A DNA stretch of 6,279 bases from Syntrophomonadaceae bacterium (GTDB lineage Bacteria; Bacillota; Dethiobacteria; DTU022), in NCBI GenBank assembly GCA_003558195.1, contig PWMM01000163.1:1-6279 (forward strand). Reading direction: 5' to 3'. Shown in pieces: positions 1-5,867 of the stretch. The translations under genes and the position numbers were made by a program. The notes below the pieces were generated by a model. That model was not told the DNA's origin and searched no databases. It saw only the letters and a program-made list of their open reading frames with translations. The first letter of the stretch is position 1. Each line of letters starts with the position of its first letter.

Positions 1-261
1 ATCAAAGCCCCGCATGGTTTTATATTTATTGATAATATCTTTGAGGACTTTATTTAAAGCATGTCCCATGTGAATATTACCATTTGCATAAGGTGGCCCA
101 TCATGCAATATGTAACGGGGACCTCCTTTACGGTTTTCGCGAGCCAGTTTGTTGATCGCCAGCTTCTCCCATAATTCAAGCATTTCCGGTTCACGCTGTG
201 GTAATTTAGCCCGCATTGGAAATTCGGTCTGCGGCAGGTTCAAAGTATCCCGGTAGTCCAT
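1..261 (-). CDS. ileS: Isoleucyl-tRNA synthetase, N-terminal part (gene runs off the left edge)
   Basis: Class I aminoacyl-tRNA synthetase that charges tRNA-Ile with isoleucine in the cytoplasm. Only the first 87 codons are in the window, starting at ATG 261-259. They open MDYRDTLNLPQTEFPMRA, a typical IleS N-terminus. The Rossmann-fold signature follows: DGPPYANG at residues 54-61, then the HIGH motif in its HMGH form at residues 64-67, then ALNKVLKDIINKY. That pattern separates IleS from ValS and LeuS with good confidence. A strong GGAGGAGA ribosome binding site lies about 8 bases upstream of the ATG. The gene is preceded by a T-box leader whose specifier codon is AUC, matching the predicted substrate. 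Its C-terminal domains, KMSKS motif and zinc site lie outside the window and cannot be checked. Confidence 0.97.
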   Translation of the reverse strand, partial: MDYRDTLNLPQTEFPMRAKLPQREPEMLELWEKLAINKLARENRKGGPRYILHDGPPYANGNIHMGHALNKVLKDIINKYKTMRGFD

Positions 262-529
262 ATCTTCTTCTCCTCCATTTAAGTTAGCGAATTAAATTGT
301 TAGGTGCTTATTAAAGTGCAAATATTTACATTTAATGATCATCGATACTATAAGCTCCATCCAGCTTTACTACCCATATTTTACAATGAGGCTTTATAAT
401 TTAATCATCTGTAAGCCTGGCCAGACTTTATTACCATCCTGCGAAAGTGCCTTTTTTATAAAGGTGTTAAGAAAGTCCATGGTGTGATCCAGCTACGATG
501 GAATTACTTGTTTCAGTTAGGGCACAAAT
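262..529 (-). other. Long leader stretch between T-box terminator and ileS; no supported gene
   Basis: About 265 bases separate the T-box terminator from ileS. The only clear element is the ileS Shine-Dalgarno sequence at the left end. Two short reading frames lie here. One runs from ATG 480 to TAA 394 (28 codons, starting MDFLNTFIKKALSQDG) without a good ribosome binding site. The other, in a shifted frame, ends at 332 and contains KIWVVKLDGAYSIDDH with no start codon. They abut around 396-400 and could be remnants of one decayed gene or chance frames. An inverted repeat gcttat/ataagc spans 306-355 with a loop of about 38 bases. I see no convincing second promoter. Confidence 0.5.
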
Positions 530-556
530 AAAAAATCGTCCCATGACAGGGACGAG
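530..556 (-). terminator. Rho-independent terminator of the ileS T-box leader
   Basis: On the minus strand, TCGTCCC (555-549) and GGGACGA (542-536) form a perfect 7-bp stem around the 6-base loop TGTCAT. Six U residues follow directly (535-530), then AUUUG. The 5' arm overlaps the CCCU that the T-box uses to form the antiterminator, so the two structures are mutually exclusive. This is the switch of the riboswitch. Confidence 0.88.
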
Positions 557-778
557 ATTTCTCCCGCGGTACCACCCTAATGGCCTCACACCAATTCTGT
601 AAGGCTGCTTGTTATCTGCCTGTAACGGAGGCTTCCGTCCACGCCTACTGTTATTTTTTCAAATTTCGGGCGGAAGCTCCCGGGTGATCTTCAGCAGGGT
701 AACCTGGCTGGATTCACAGCTTGCTCCAGCTCTCTGAACAGGTCTACCACCTGCTTCGCTATCCCGTTCATAGCTTGT
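530..778 (-). ncRNA. T-box riboswitch (tRNA-Ile responsive leader of ileS)
   Basis: A cis-acting leader that binds uncharged tRNA-Ile and then lets transcription of ileS continue. The 14-base T-box AGGGTGGTACCGCG is at 578-565. Its UGGU bulge (574-571) would pair with the NCCA end of a tRNA whose discriminator base is A. Antiterminator pairing is visible: AGGG with CCCU, and GCGGGA with UCUCGU around a GAAA tetraloop. Stem I closes with AAGCU (776-772) against AGCUU (678-674), with an inner CGGG/CCCG helix. The AGAGAG motif is at 735-730. The specifier-loop segment GAAGAUCACCC places AUC at 688-686 followed by A, an isoleucine codon. A stem III-like hairpin, ACGGA/UCCGU with an AGCC loop, lies near 640-625. 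The specifier was assigned by position and by agreement with the downstream gene. Confidence 0.94.
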
Positions 779-785
779 GAGAAAG

Positions 786-814
786 ATTTTAGCACGATGC
801 TGACACAAAATCAA
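786..814 (-). promoter_or_regulatory. Sigma-A promoter for the T-box leader and ileS
   Basis: The -35 is TTGATT (814-809), the spacer is exactly 17 bases, and the -10 is TAAAAT (791-786) preceded by TGC, an extended -10. The predicted start near 778 falls just before the 5' arm of stem I, as expected for a T-box leader. It lies about 40 bases beyond the divIVA stop codon. Confidence 0.78.
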
Positions 815-830
815 TATCTGTTTGTGCTGC

Positions 831-854
831 AAAAAACCGGTTAACTGGTGGTCT
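831..854 (-). terminator. Weak possible terminator after divIVA
   Basis: After the divIVA stop the minus strand reads AGACC, an 11-base loop, then GGUUUUUU. That gives at most a 5-bp stem including one G-U pair, followed by a U run. The inner near-palindrome ACCAGTTAACCGGT carries an A-C mismatch in the RNA sense. It may only partly stop transcription, so some divIVA transcripts could read into the T-box leader. Confidence 0.25.
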
Positions 855-1764
855 ATAAATCAGGGTCCTCATCGAAATCATAATCATGTTTGGTCTTAGA
901 GCCTTTTTTCTTATCAAATTGCCTGGTTGATTCAAAGTCATATTTTGGATCTAAATCAGGTTTAAAATCAAAATCTGGTTTGGGATCAAAATCTGGCTTT
1001 ACATCAAAATCCCGCTTGGCCTCAAAATCATTACTTGACCGGGAGCGAGGCTTATAATCAGCTTCAGGCTTGCTTTTTTCACCAGCAATGGATCCAAAGT
1101 CTATGTCTTCATTAAAGTCTTCATTAAAATCTGGGCTCTTTTCAAATGCAGCTTTCATATCGTAATCTTCTTTCGATCCCGGTTCTGAGTCTTGAGAACT
1201 TCTGGAGTCGTCAAGATCAGGTGCCGATCTTTCAAAACCGGCAGCAGAATCAAAGCTACTTCGATTTTCATAATTCCGGTTGTAGTTATCCTTAGCCTGA
1301 TCCTCGTGGGCTTCCAGCAACCAATCTTCATTTCCTAGAGCGGAAAGTTGAGCTTCAATAAAGGAGCGAAAGCGCATTTTAAAAACCCGGGCCTGTTTAA
1401 ATAGTTCCTCTTGCTCTGATAAAATTTTACTGGACCGATAACGAGCATCGTCGATTATGCGCTGGGCCTCTTTTTCAGCTTCTCTCCTGATTAGATCAGC
1501 TTCACGTTTAGCATTTTGTTTAACTTCTTCAGCCGTTTCCTGGGCCACAACAATAGCATTATGCATTGTTTCTTCTAATTTACGGTAGTTTTTGTTTTTA
1601 TCCTGGAGTTGATCCAACTTTTCCTTTAGTTCCATGTTCTCTCTTGCCAAATGCTCTAAGTCTTTGGCCACCCGGTCCAAAAACTCATCTACATCTTCAA
1701 TATCATAGCCTCGAAAAGACCTCTCAAATTCTTTATTTTGTATATCCATCGGGGTGATAGTCAT
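853..1764 (-). CDS. divIVA: DivIVA-family cell-pole/septum scaffold protein with long repetitive tail
   Basis: DivIVA binds negatively curved membrane at septa and poles and recruits division, Min and sporulation partners. Residues 1-35 (ITPMDIQNKEFERSFRGYD, then EDVDEFLDRV) are the canonical lipid-binding N-domain. F17 and R18, which in B. subtilis DivIVA insert into and contact the membrane, are both present. Residues about 30-143 are heptad-like, charged coiled coil. Residues about 155-303 have no predicted fold: they are rich in D, F, S, K and P and end in tandem hexapeptides. At 303 residues it is nearly twice the 164-residue B. subtilis protein, and the extra length is all tail. The start is ATG 1764 with GGAGGG about 7 bases upstream. 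It sits in its usual place between ylmH and ileS. A 125-base upstream gap with a possible promoter and 0A box suggests partly separate control. Confidence 0.96.
   Translation of the reverse strand: MTITPMDIQNKEFERSFRGYDIEDVDEFLDRVAKDLEHLARENMELKEKLDQLQDKNKNYRKLEETMHNAIVVAQETAEEVKQNAKREADLIRREAEKEAQRIIDDARYRSSKILSEQEELFKQARVFKMRFRSFIEAQLSALGNEDWLLEAHEDQAKDNYNRNYENRSSFDSAAGFERSAPDLDDSRSSQDSEPGSKEDYDMKAAFEKSPDFNEDFNEDIDFGSIAGEKSKPEADYKPRSRSSNDFEAKRDFDVKPDFDPKPDFDFKPDLDPKYDFESTRQFDKKKGSKTKHDYDFDEDPDL
907..1032 (-). repeat. 18-bp tandem repeat encoding hexapeptides in the DivIVA tail
   Basis: Residues 245-286 of the DivIVA-family protein fall into seven consecutive six-residue units without gaps. 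The consensus is (P/R)-D-F-D-x-K. Examples are RDFDVK, PDFDPK, PDFDFK and PDLDPK, with more diverged edge units NDFEAK, YDFEST and RQFDKK. At DNA level these are degenerate 18-bp units; the plus strand shows recurring tcaaaatctgg and tcaaaatcccg blocks. The central units are most alike, as expected for expansion from the middle of the array. Confidence 0.88.
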
Positions 1765-1838
1765 TCTAAGCCCTCCTCAATATTATTTTACAAACTGGTT
1801 TTACAAAAAAATCAGACTGTAAACATTCACTATATGAT

Positions 1839-1887
1839 ATTTTAAAATACATGGAAAAGTTCGACAGGTAAAGAACTATTCCTGCCG
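1839..1887 (-). promoter_or_regulatory. Possible divIVA promoter with Spo0A box and overlapping hairpin
   Basis: TGTCGAA at 1866-1860 matches the core of the Spo0A binding box (TGNCGAA). A good -10, TAAAAT, lies at 1844-1839. With a 17-base spacer the -35 would be CTGTCG (1867-1862), so the box overlaps the -35, as in known Spo0A-activated sigma-A promoters. The same bases form the right arm of a 7-bp hairpin, CGGCAGG (1887-1881) with CCTGTCG (1868-1862), one G-U pair and a 12-base loop. No U run follows, so a terminator for ylmH is less likely. Confidence 0.42.
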
Positions 1888-1889
1888 GT

Positions 1890-2657
1890 TCAGTTATATT
1901 TTTTTAGTTTCAGGCGCATTCTTCCTTTTCGGGTTTCACCTTCTACCTGGTCTACAACTACCCTGCCACGGCCTCTTAAGGATATTTGATCACCCTCTTT
2001 AACCTGTAGCGATGGTGAGGTAATGGGCCGCCAGTTTACAACAACCAGGCCTCCCTTGATTAAACGTACTACCCTGGCCCTTGAAAGGCCGAAGCCCAGT
2101 GAAAGAAGCGAGTCAACTCGCAGGCTGGCTACAGTTCCTTTAATTTCTTTGCCGCTCTTTTGATTCAGGTTAAGCTGGCCTGGTTCTTCAACAGAACAGT
2201 TAACAGGTACACGCCCGACCTGATCCAGGCTGGAGCTGATAAATTCTGCCTTGGCTGGCAGGACCATGATTGCTGCCCTGAAGTCATCTATCACGACAAT
2301 ATCGCCAACTTGGTCTCTTTTTAACCCCAGGGCGAGAACAGCACCCAGTAAATCTCGATGTCCAGGCTTATCTTTTCTCACGGACCATTCTACAAGCACT
2401 GCTTTTAAAGAGGGAACCGATCCCTGATGCTGTGCTGGATATATTTGAAGAATCTTTCTCTCCGCCTCAGGATAACCACCATAAACTGTATAAGCAATAT
2501 TACTTCTACTGCGCAGAACCGCTTCTGCCAGCTCAAATTGCCGCGGGTCTAAAAAAGCGGTAGTAAAAGTGTTTTTACCCTCAACCTCTTCCAACTTGCG
2601 GGCAAAATGCTCCTGCCATTTCACTTCTTCCTCGCTCAGGGAAGATCCCCAGTCCAT
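1890..2657 (-). CDS. ylmH: YlmH, S4-domain ribosome-associated RNA-binding protein
   Basis: YlmH is an S4-domain protein linked in B. subtilis to ribosome-associated quality control, where it acts on obstructed 50S subunits carrying peptidyl-tRNA. It has the usual length (255 residues) and two-part layout. The N-terminal and middle region (about 10-150) contains the family signature HRDLLGAVLALGLKRDQVGD at residues 100-119. The C-terminal S4 RNA-binding domain (about 180-241) includes LGFGLSRARVVRLIKGG and VKEGDQISLRGRGRV, followed by a basic tail ending LKLKKYN. The start is ATG 2657, with a strong AGGAGG about 9 bases upstream, inside the 16-base gap after yggT. That spacing implies co-transcription with yggT. 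No defect is visible. Confidence 0.95.
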   Translation of the reverse strand: MDWGSSLSEEEVKWQEHFARKLEEVEGKNTFTTAFLDPRQFELAEAVLRSRSNIAYTVYGGYPEAERKILQIYPAQHQGSVPSLKAVLVEWSVRKDKPGHRDLLGAVLALGLKRDQVGDIVVIDDFRAAIMVLPAKAEFISSSLDQVGRVPVNCSVEEPGQLNLNQKSGKEIKGTVASLRVDSLLSLGFGLSRARVVRLIKGGLVVVNWRPITSPSLQVKEGDQISLRGRGRVVVDQVEGETRKGRMRLKLKKYN

Positions 2658-2673
2658 ATATCAACCTCCTGCC

Positions 2674-2967
2674 TTAATAATTGAGGTAATTAATAATAAT
2701 CTGCTGAACTATTCTCATCAATATTAACAGGACAATAGGTGATAGATCCAGGTACCCCATCCCCATCTTCACCGCCGGTAAAACACTGCGCAAAGGGGCC
2801 AGCAGAGGTTCAGTTAACCCGTACAAAACCCTGTATATGGAAGCAACAGTTTCATTACCCATTCCTCCTCCTGCTCCCATCATAAACCATGACATTATTA
2901 TCCTGCCAAATATTATGAAGTAGTATATACGTACAAAAACCAGTAAACCCTCAGCGATCAAGGTCAT
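2674..2967 (-). CDS. ylmG: YggT/YlmG-family small membrane protein
   Basis: A small integral membrane protein of the YggT family, linked to division and membrane organisation in Gram-positive bacteria and to nucleoid organisation in plastids and cyanobacteria; its molecular role is unsettled. Two hydrophobic segments are visible, about residues 4-26 and 73-94. Between them lies the family motif, YRVLYGLTEPLLAPLRSVLP then LDLSPIVLLILMR. The loop MMGAGGGMGNE after the first helix is Met/Gly-rich and slightly longer than usual. I chose ATG 2967 (97 residues) because AGGTGA at 2978-2973 is then well spaced. The longer GTG 2976 or ATG 2973 starts would put the start codon inside that ribosome binding site. 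It follows yggS directly; sepF, normally in between, is absent. Confidence 0.92.
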   Translation of the reverse strand: MTLIAEGLLVFVRIYYFIIFGRIIMSWFMMGAGGGMGNETVASIYRVLYGLTEPLLAPLRSVLPAVKMGMGYLDLSPIVLLILMRIVQQIIINYLNY

Positions 2968-3053
2968 ATTCATCACCTGCTTTCTCTCAGACTCTTTCTA
3001 AGGCCATAAACAGCCTCTTAACTATAACGCTTTTAATTAATATAACATATTCA

Positions 3054-3719
3054 TTACCAGCCAAACAGGGCCCTGCCAACACGAACCATAGTTGCCCCTT
3101 CCTCGATAGCTACAGCGTAATCATTGGTCATACCCATTGATAGTTCAGGTAAAGCTAATCCCTTTGCAACACTATCATCCCGCAATTGGCGGAGCCGCCG
3201 GAAATATGGCCGGGCCTCTTCAGGATCATTCACAAAAGCAGCCATGCCCATCAAACCTTTTATCTTAAGACGCTTAAACCCCCGGGCTTGATCTAGAAAA
3301 GAGCTGAGTTCTTTTGGATCCAGGCCAAATTTGCTTTCTTCACCAGATATATTAACCTGGACTAAAACATCAATTTCTCGATCATTTTTTTCAGCCCAGC
3401 GCTCTAGCTCCCGCGCTAAAGAAAGGCGGTCTAAAGTTTGCACCATGGCATAGAAAGGCATAATATACTTGACCTTGTTTCTCTGTAAATGGCCAATGAA
3501 ATGCCAGTTTACAGCGGGTAGCTTTTCCACTTTAACAGTTTCTTCCTGGACCCTGTTCACTCCAAAGTGTGTGATCCCCAGTTTAGAAGCTTCTAAGGTG
3601 TCTTCCAGGGTGGCACTTTTAGTAACAGCTATAAGCTTGATTTCCTCGGGTTTGCGTCCGGCTTTACGAGCAGCTTTATCAATATTAGTTTTAATCAGGT
3701 GATAGTTGTCAGCAAGCAA
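3054..3719 (-). CDS. yggS: YggS/YlmE pyridoxal-phosphate homeostasis protein
   Basis: A PLP-binding protein (PLPBP/COG0325) with a single-domain alanine-racemase-like TIM barrel. It keeps vitamin B6 and amino/keto-acid pools in balance and has no known enzymatic turnover. The PLP lysine is K34 in LIAVTKSA. Other family marks are HFGVNRVQE, WHFIGHLQRNKVKYI, VQVNISGEESKFGL, GLMGMAAF and the C-terminal phosphate-binding MGMTNDYAVAIEEGATMVRVGRALFG. The length (221 residues) is normal. The start codon is TTG 3719, with GGAAAG about 7 bases upstream. The distance from start to the AGRKPEEI motif matches the family, and no ATG or GTG lies upstream before an in-frame stop. It begins 33 bases after the HlyD-like gene, so it is probably co-transcribed. 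Confidence 0.96.
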   Translation of the reverse strand: MLADNYHLIKTNIDKAARKAGRKPEEIKLIAVTKSATLEDTLEASKLGITHFGVNRVQEETVKVEKLPAVNWHFIGHLQRNKVKYIMPFYAMVQTLDRLSLARELERWAEKNDREIDVLVQVNISGEESKFGLDPKELSSFLDQARGFKRLKIKGLMGMAAFVNDPEEARPYFRRLRQLRDDSVAKGLALPELSMGMTNDYAVAIEEGATMVRVGRALFGW

Positions 3720-3752
3720 AAGAATTCTTTCCTTTCCGTTTTTTAGTAAACC

Positions 3753-4940
3753 CTAGTTTAACCTGCGCCCTTCTTCCACCATTTCGTGACGCTTAATTAC
3801 CAGGCTGTTAGGCACTAAGTTTTCAACCATAACCTGGTCTTCCTGCCTTCCCGTTATAGTGACCGGTTGAAAAACCACTCTGCCACCCTGGTTTAGATAA
3901 ACACCGGTGACTTGTTCTTTCTCAAACACCGCCTCTGCAGGGATAATGACCCCTTCTTTTCTTACATATATTAAAGTAGCAGCTGCCAGCCGTGCCTGAT
4001 CAAAGCCGGGAAGCTGCCTTTCAATCAGGTAAGATAACCTGACCTCTCTTTTATCATTGTCAACTTCTGAACGAACCAGCTCAGCCCGTACCTTTTCGTC
4101 GGGCGCAAATTTAAAAAGAAGCTCAACTTCTTCTTCTAATGCTACCGAACGACCGGGATGTAAGGGTAATATAATATTATAATGCCAGGCCCAGTTATTT
4201 ACAATTTTCATAATCGGTTCTCCGGCTCTAACCCGATCACTTTCAGTAGTAATGCTTCCCTCTAAATCTTTAGCAGTACTATCTTCTATCTCCATATAAA
4301 AAGGGCCTGTCCGGTTTTCCATGCCATCAATATAGTACGATAGAAGGCCGGAGAATTCACTTTTTATAGTTACAATATCCTTAAAATCAGCCGGATTGAA
4401 CTCAATTTCAACCGGATCTTCGGGGTTTTCTTTTTCCTCTTCTTCGTCTTCTGCCAGGCTATTATTATTCTCAAGGCCATTTTCATCATCAAGGCCTGCC
4501 TGATCAGGGTCCCCGTTTTCTGGTTGCAGCTCTTCTTCCTCCTTTATTTCTGGAGGATCAATAACAGTCATGATCCCAAGCTGGGCCAGTTCTTTGCCTA
4601 CTGATACCCTTTTCCCGGGCTCTGCTAATTCCAGGATCACTCCACTGTAAGGAGCAACAATAACTTCTTCAGAGCGGGTAACCACACCCTGCACTTCTTT
4701 TTTTTGTTCCAGGATTCCATAGGTGGCAGTAGTTACTTGCAGGCGCCAGGCCAGAAATTGCTCTCCCAGCCAGTGGTACCCCACCTGGACTATCACAACC
4801 AGGGCCAGCAGCAGGAAGACATAAAAGACAAAGCCTCTTTTTAAACGAGACAGGTCAAACCGGCGTCCTTTACCACTGTGAACTTCAAACCGCTGCTTAG
4901 CTTTTTGAATTTTTTTGGGATCCTTCTTTTTCAAACCCAT
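3753..4940 (-). CDS. HlyD-like membrane-anchored envelope protein with acidic insert
   Basis: A predicted single-pass membrane protein with an extracytoplasmic HlyD/RND-adaptor-like fold; the function is unknown. After a very basic cytoplasmic segment (residues 1-35) comes one membrane helix (about 36-55, GFVFYVFLLLALVVIV). Residues about 83-122 (VQGVVTRSEEVIVAPYSGVI, then PGKRVSVGKELAQLG) look like the first half of a biotinyl-lipoyl-type hairpin. Residues about 190-248 (EFSGLLSYYIDG, then VRAGEPIMKIVN) look like the second half. Between them, residues 131-180 are nearly half Asp/Glu and low in complexity. A C-terminal beta region (about 255-395) includes the adaptor-like VIIPAEAVFEKEQVTGVYL. 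The start is ATG 4940 with GGAGG upstream, 27 bases after pgeF. No transporter or outer-membrane partner is in the window, so a structural or division-related role is as plausible as efflux. Confidence 0.82.
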   Translation of the reverse strand: MGLKKKDPKKIQKAKQRFEVHSGKGRRFDLSRLKRGFVFYVFLLLALVVIVQVGYHWLGEQFLAWRLQVTTATYGILEQKKEVQGVVTRSEEVIVAPYSGVILELAEPGKRVSVGKELAQLGIMTVIDPPEIKEEEELQPENGDPDQAGLDDENGLENNNSLAEDEEEEKENPEDPVEIEFNPADFKDIVTIKSEFSGLLSYYIDGMENRTGPFYMEIEDSTAKDLEGSITTESDRVRAGEPIMKIVNNWAWHYNIILPLHPGRSVALEEEVELLFKFAPDEKVRAELVRSEVDNDKREVRLSYLIERQLPGFDQARLAAATLIYVRKEGVIIPAEAVFEKEQVTGVYLNQGGRVVFQPVTITGRQEDQVMVENLVPNSLVIKRHEMVEEGRRLN

Positions 4941-4967
4941 CAGCCTCCGCTATCAAATCCTGTCTTC

Positions 4968-5804
4968 TTAACCAGAAAGGGCAATAAAACCGATCATTCT
5001 TCCTGTAGCTCCATTATCCCGCCGGTAAGAATAAAATAGTTCCGGTGAACAACTGGTACACCATTTATTTATGGCAATATTATATTCCTTTACTCCTGCC
5101 CTGCGTAGCTGTTCAACATTGATAGCATTAAGATCAAGGTTAAAAACGCTCGCTTGAGAACTCTCTAAATAAGGCTTTTTTGACCAGCCAGCTTCCTCGA
5201 ATTTTTCAGCTACATCACTACCAACCTGGTAACAGGATCGGCAAATCACCGGCCCCAAACCGGCAAGGAGCTTCTCCGGTCGGATCGAGAAATGCTCTTC
5301 CAGGAAACTGATTACTTTGCCGCCAATATCACCCAGTGTTCCCTTCCAGCCCGCATGAGCAATGGCCACCAAAGGTTTATGATCCAGGCAGGCAAAATAA
5401 ATCAACTGGCAATCAGCGGAGTATGCGGAAAGCGGTAAACCAGGTGTAGTGGTCACAAGGGCATCACACCGTTTACGTTTCTCAGCGGGGTATGCTCCTT
5501 CACCGCAGTTTTTTTTATCAAAAACTTCAATGTCGGTACCGTGGACCTGGATTGATGAAACCAGGTTTCGGTGATCGTATTGAAAGTAATCGAAAAAAAT
5601 ATGCCTGTTTTTCAGAACATTTTCATCAGAATCGCCAACATGAAAGGCTGTATTTAGACTGGCCAGATTACCGGTACTGACACCACCTAACCGGGTTGAA
5701 AAAGCGTGATCTATCCGGCCGGTATTTAAAAACAGGGGAGCCTGCAAATAGGCCAGGCCAGTTTGAACTTGTTGCAGTAAGAAACTACCGGCTCTTTTTG
5801 GCAT
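4968..5804 (-). CDS. pgeF: Peptidoglycan editing factor / DUF152 laccase-like (YlmD, YfiH, LACC1 family)
   Basis: A member of the PgeF/YfiH/LACC1 family. E. coli PgeF prevents misincorporation of L-serine for L-alanine into peptidoglycan precursors, and several members act as purine nucleoside phosphorylases or adenosine deaminases. The metal site is complete: H88 in SSIQVHGT, C132 in SADCQ and H150 in IAHAGWKG. Other signatures are HAFSTRLGGVS, LASLNTAFHVGD, GLGPVICRSCYQVG and the C-terminal CTSCSPELFYSYRRDNGATGR. Length (278 residues) is normal. The start at ATG 5804 is fixed by an in-frame TAG directly before it; GGGGGA about 7 bases upstream is a usable ribosome binding site. It leads the ylm cluster, as ylmD does in B. 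subtilis, 63 bases after the NrdG-like gene. Confidence 0.95.
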   Translation of the reverse strand: MPKRAGSFLLQQVQTGLAYLQAPLFLNTGRIDHAFSTRLGGVSTGNLASLNTAFHVGDSDENVLKNRHIFFDYFQYDHRNLVSSIQVHGTDIEVFDKKNCGEGAYPAEKRKRCDALVTTTPGLPLSAYSADCQLIYFACLDHKPLVAIAHAGWKGTLGDIGGKVISFLEEHFSIRPEKLLAGLGPVICRSCYQVGSDVAEKFEEAGWSKKPYLESSQASVFNLDLNAINVEQLRRAGVKEYNIAINKWCTSCSPELFYSYRRDNGATGRMIGFIALSG

Positions 5805-5867
5805 CTAGAATCCCCCGCTGGATAATTTCTGAGTTTTTACGGAGCAGCCCCTTTTCATTCTTAAGAT

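Noticed and set aside
1566..1757. Plus-strand frame of 63 codons opposite divIVA
   Set aside because: It lies antisense to the strongly conserved DivIVA N-terminal domain, has no ribosome binding site and its composition looks like a shadow.
1785..1823. Promoter close to divIVA using TTTACA (1823) or a TAAAAT at 1790
   Set aside because: The spacing between them is 27 bases, and a start from the TAAAAT at 1790 would fall inside the divIVA ribosome binding site.
1862..1887. The hairpin after ylmH as a rho-independent terminator
   Set aside because: The 7-bp stem has a 12-base loop and is followed by AACTTTTCC, not a U run. A regulatory site fits at least as well.
3469..3702. Plus-strand frame of 77 codons opposite yggS
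   Set aside because: It is a shadow of the well-supported YggS coding sequence and shows no family motif.
5840..5855. GGGGC/GCTCC hairpin with following A-rich tract between the NrdG-like gene and pgeF
   Set aside because: The arms leave a one-base loop and there is no U run, so it cannot be a terminator.
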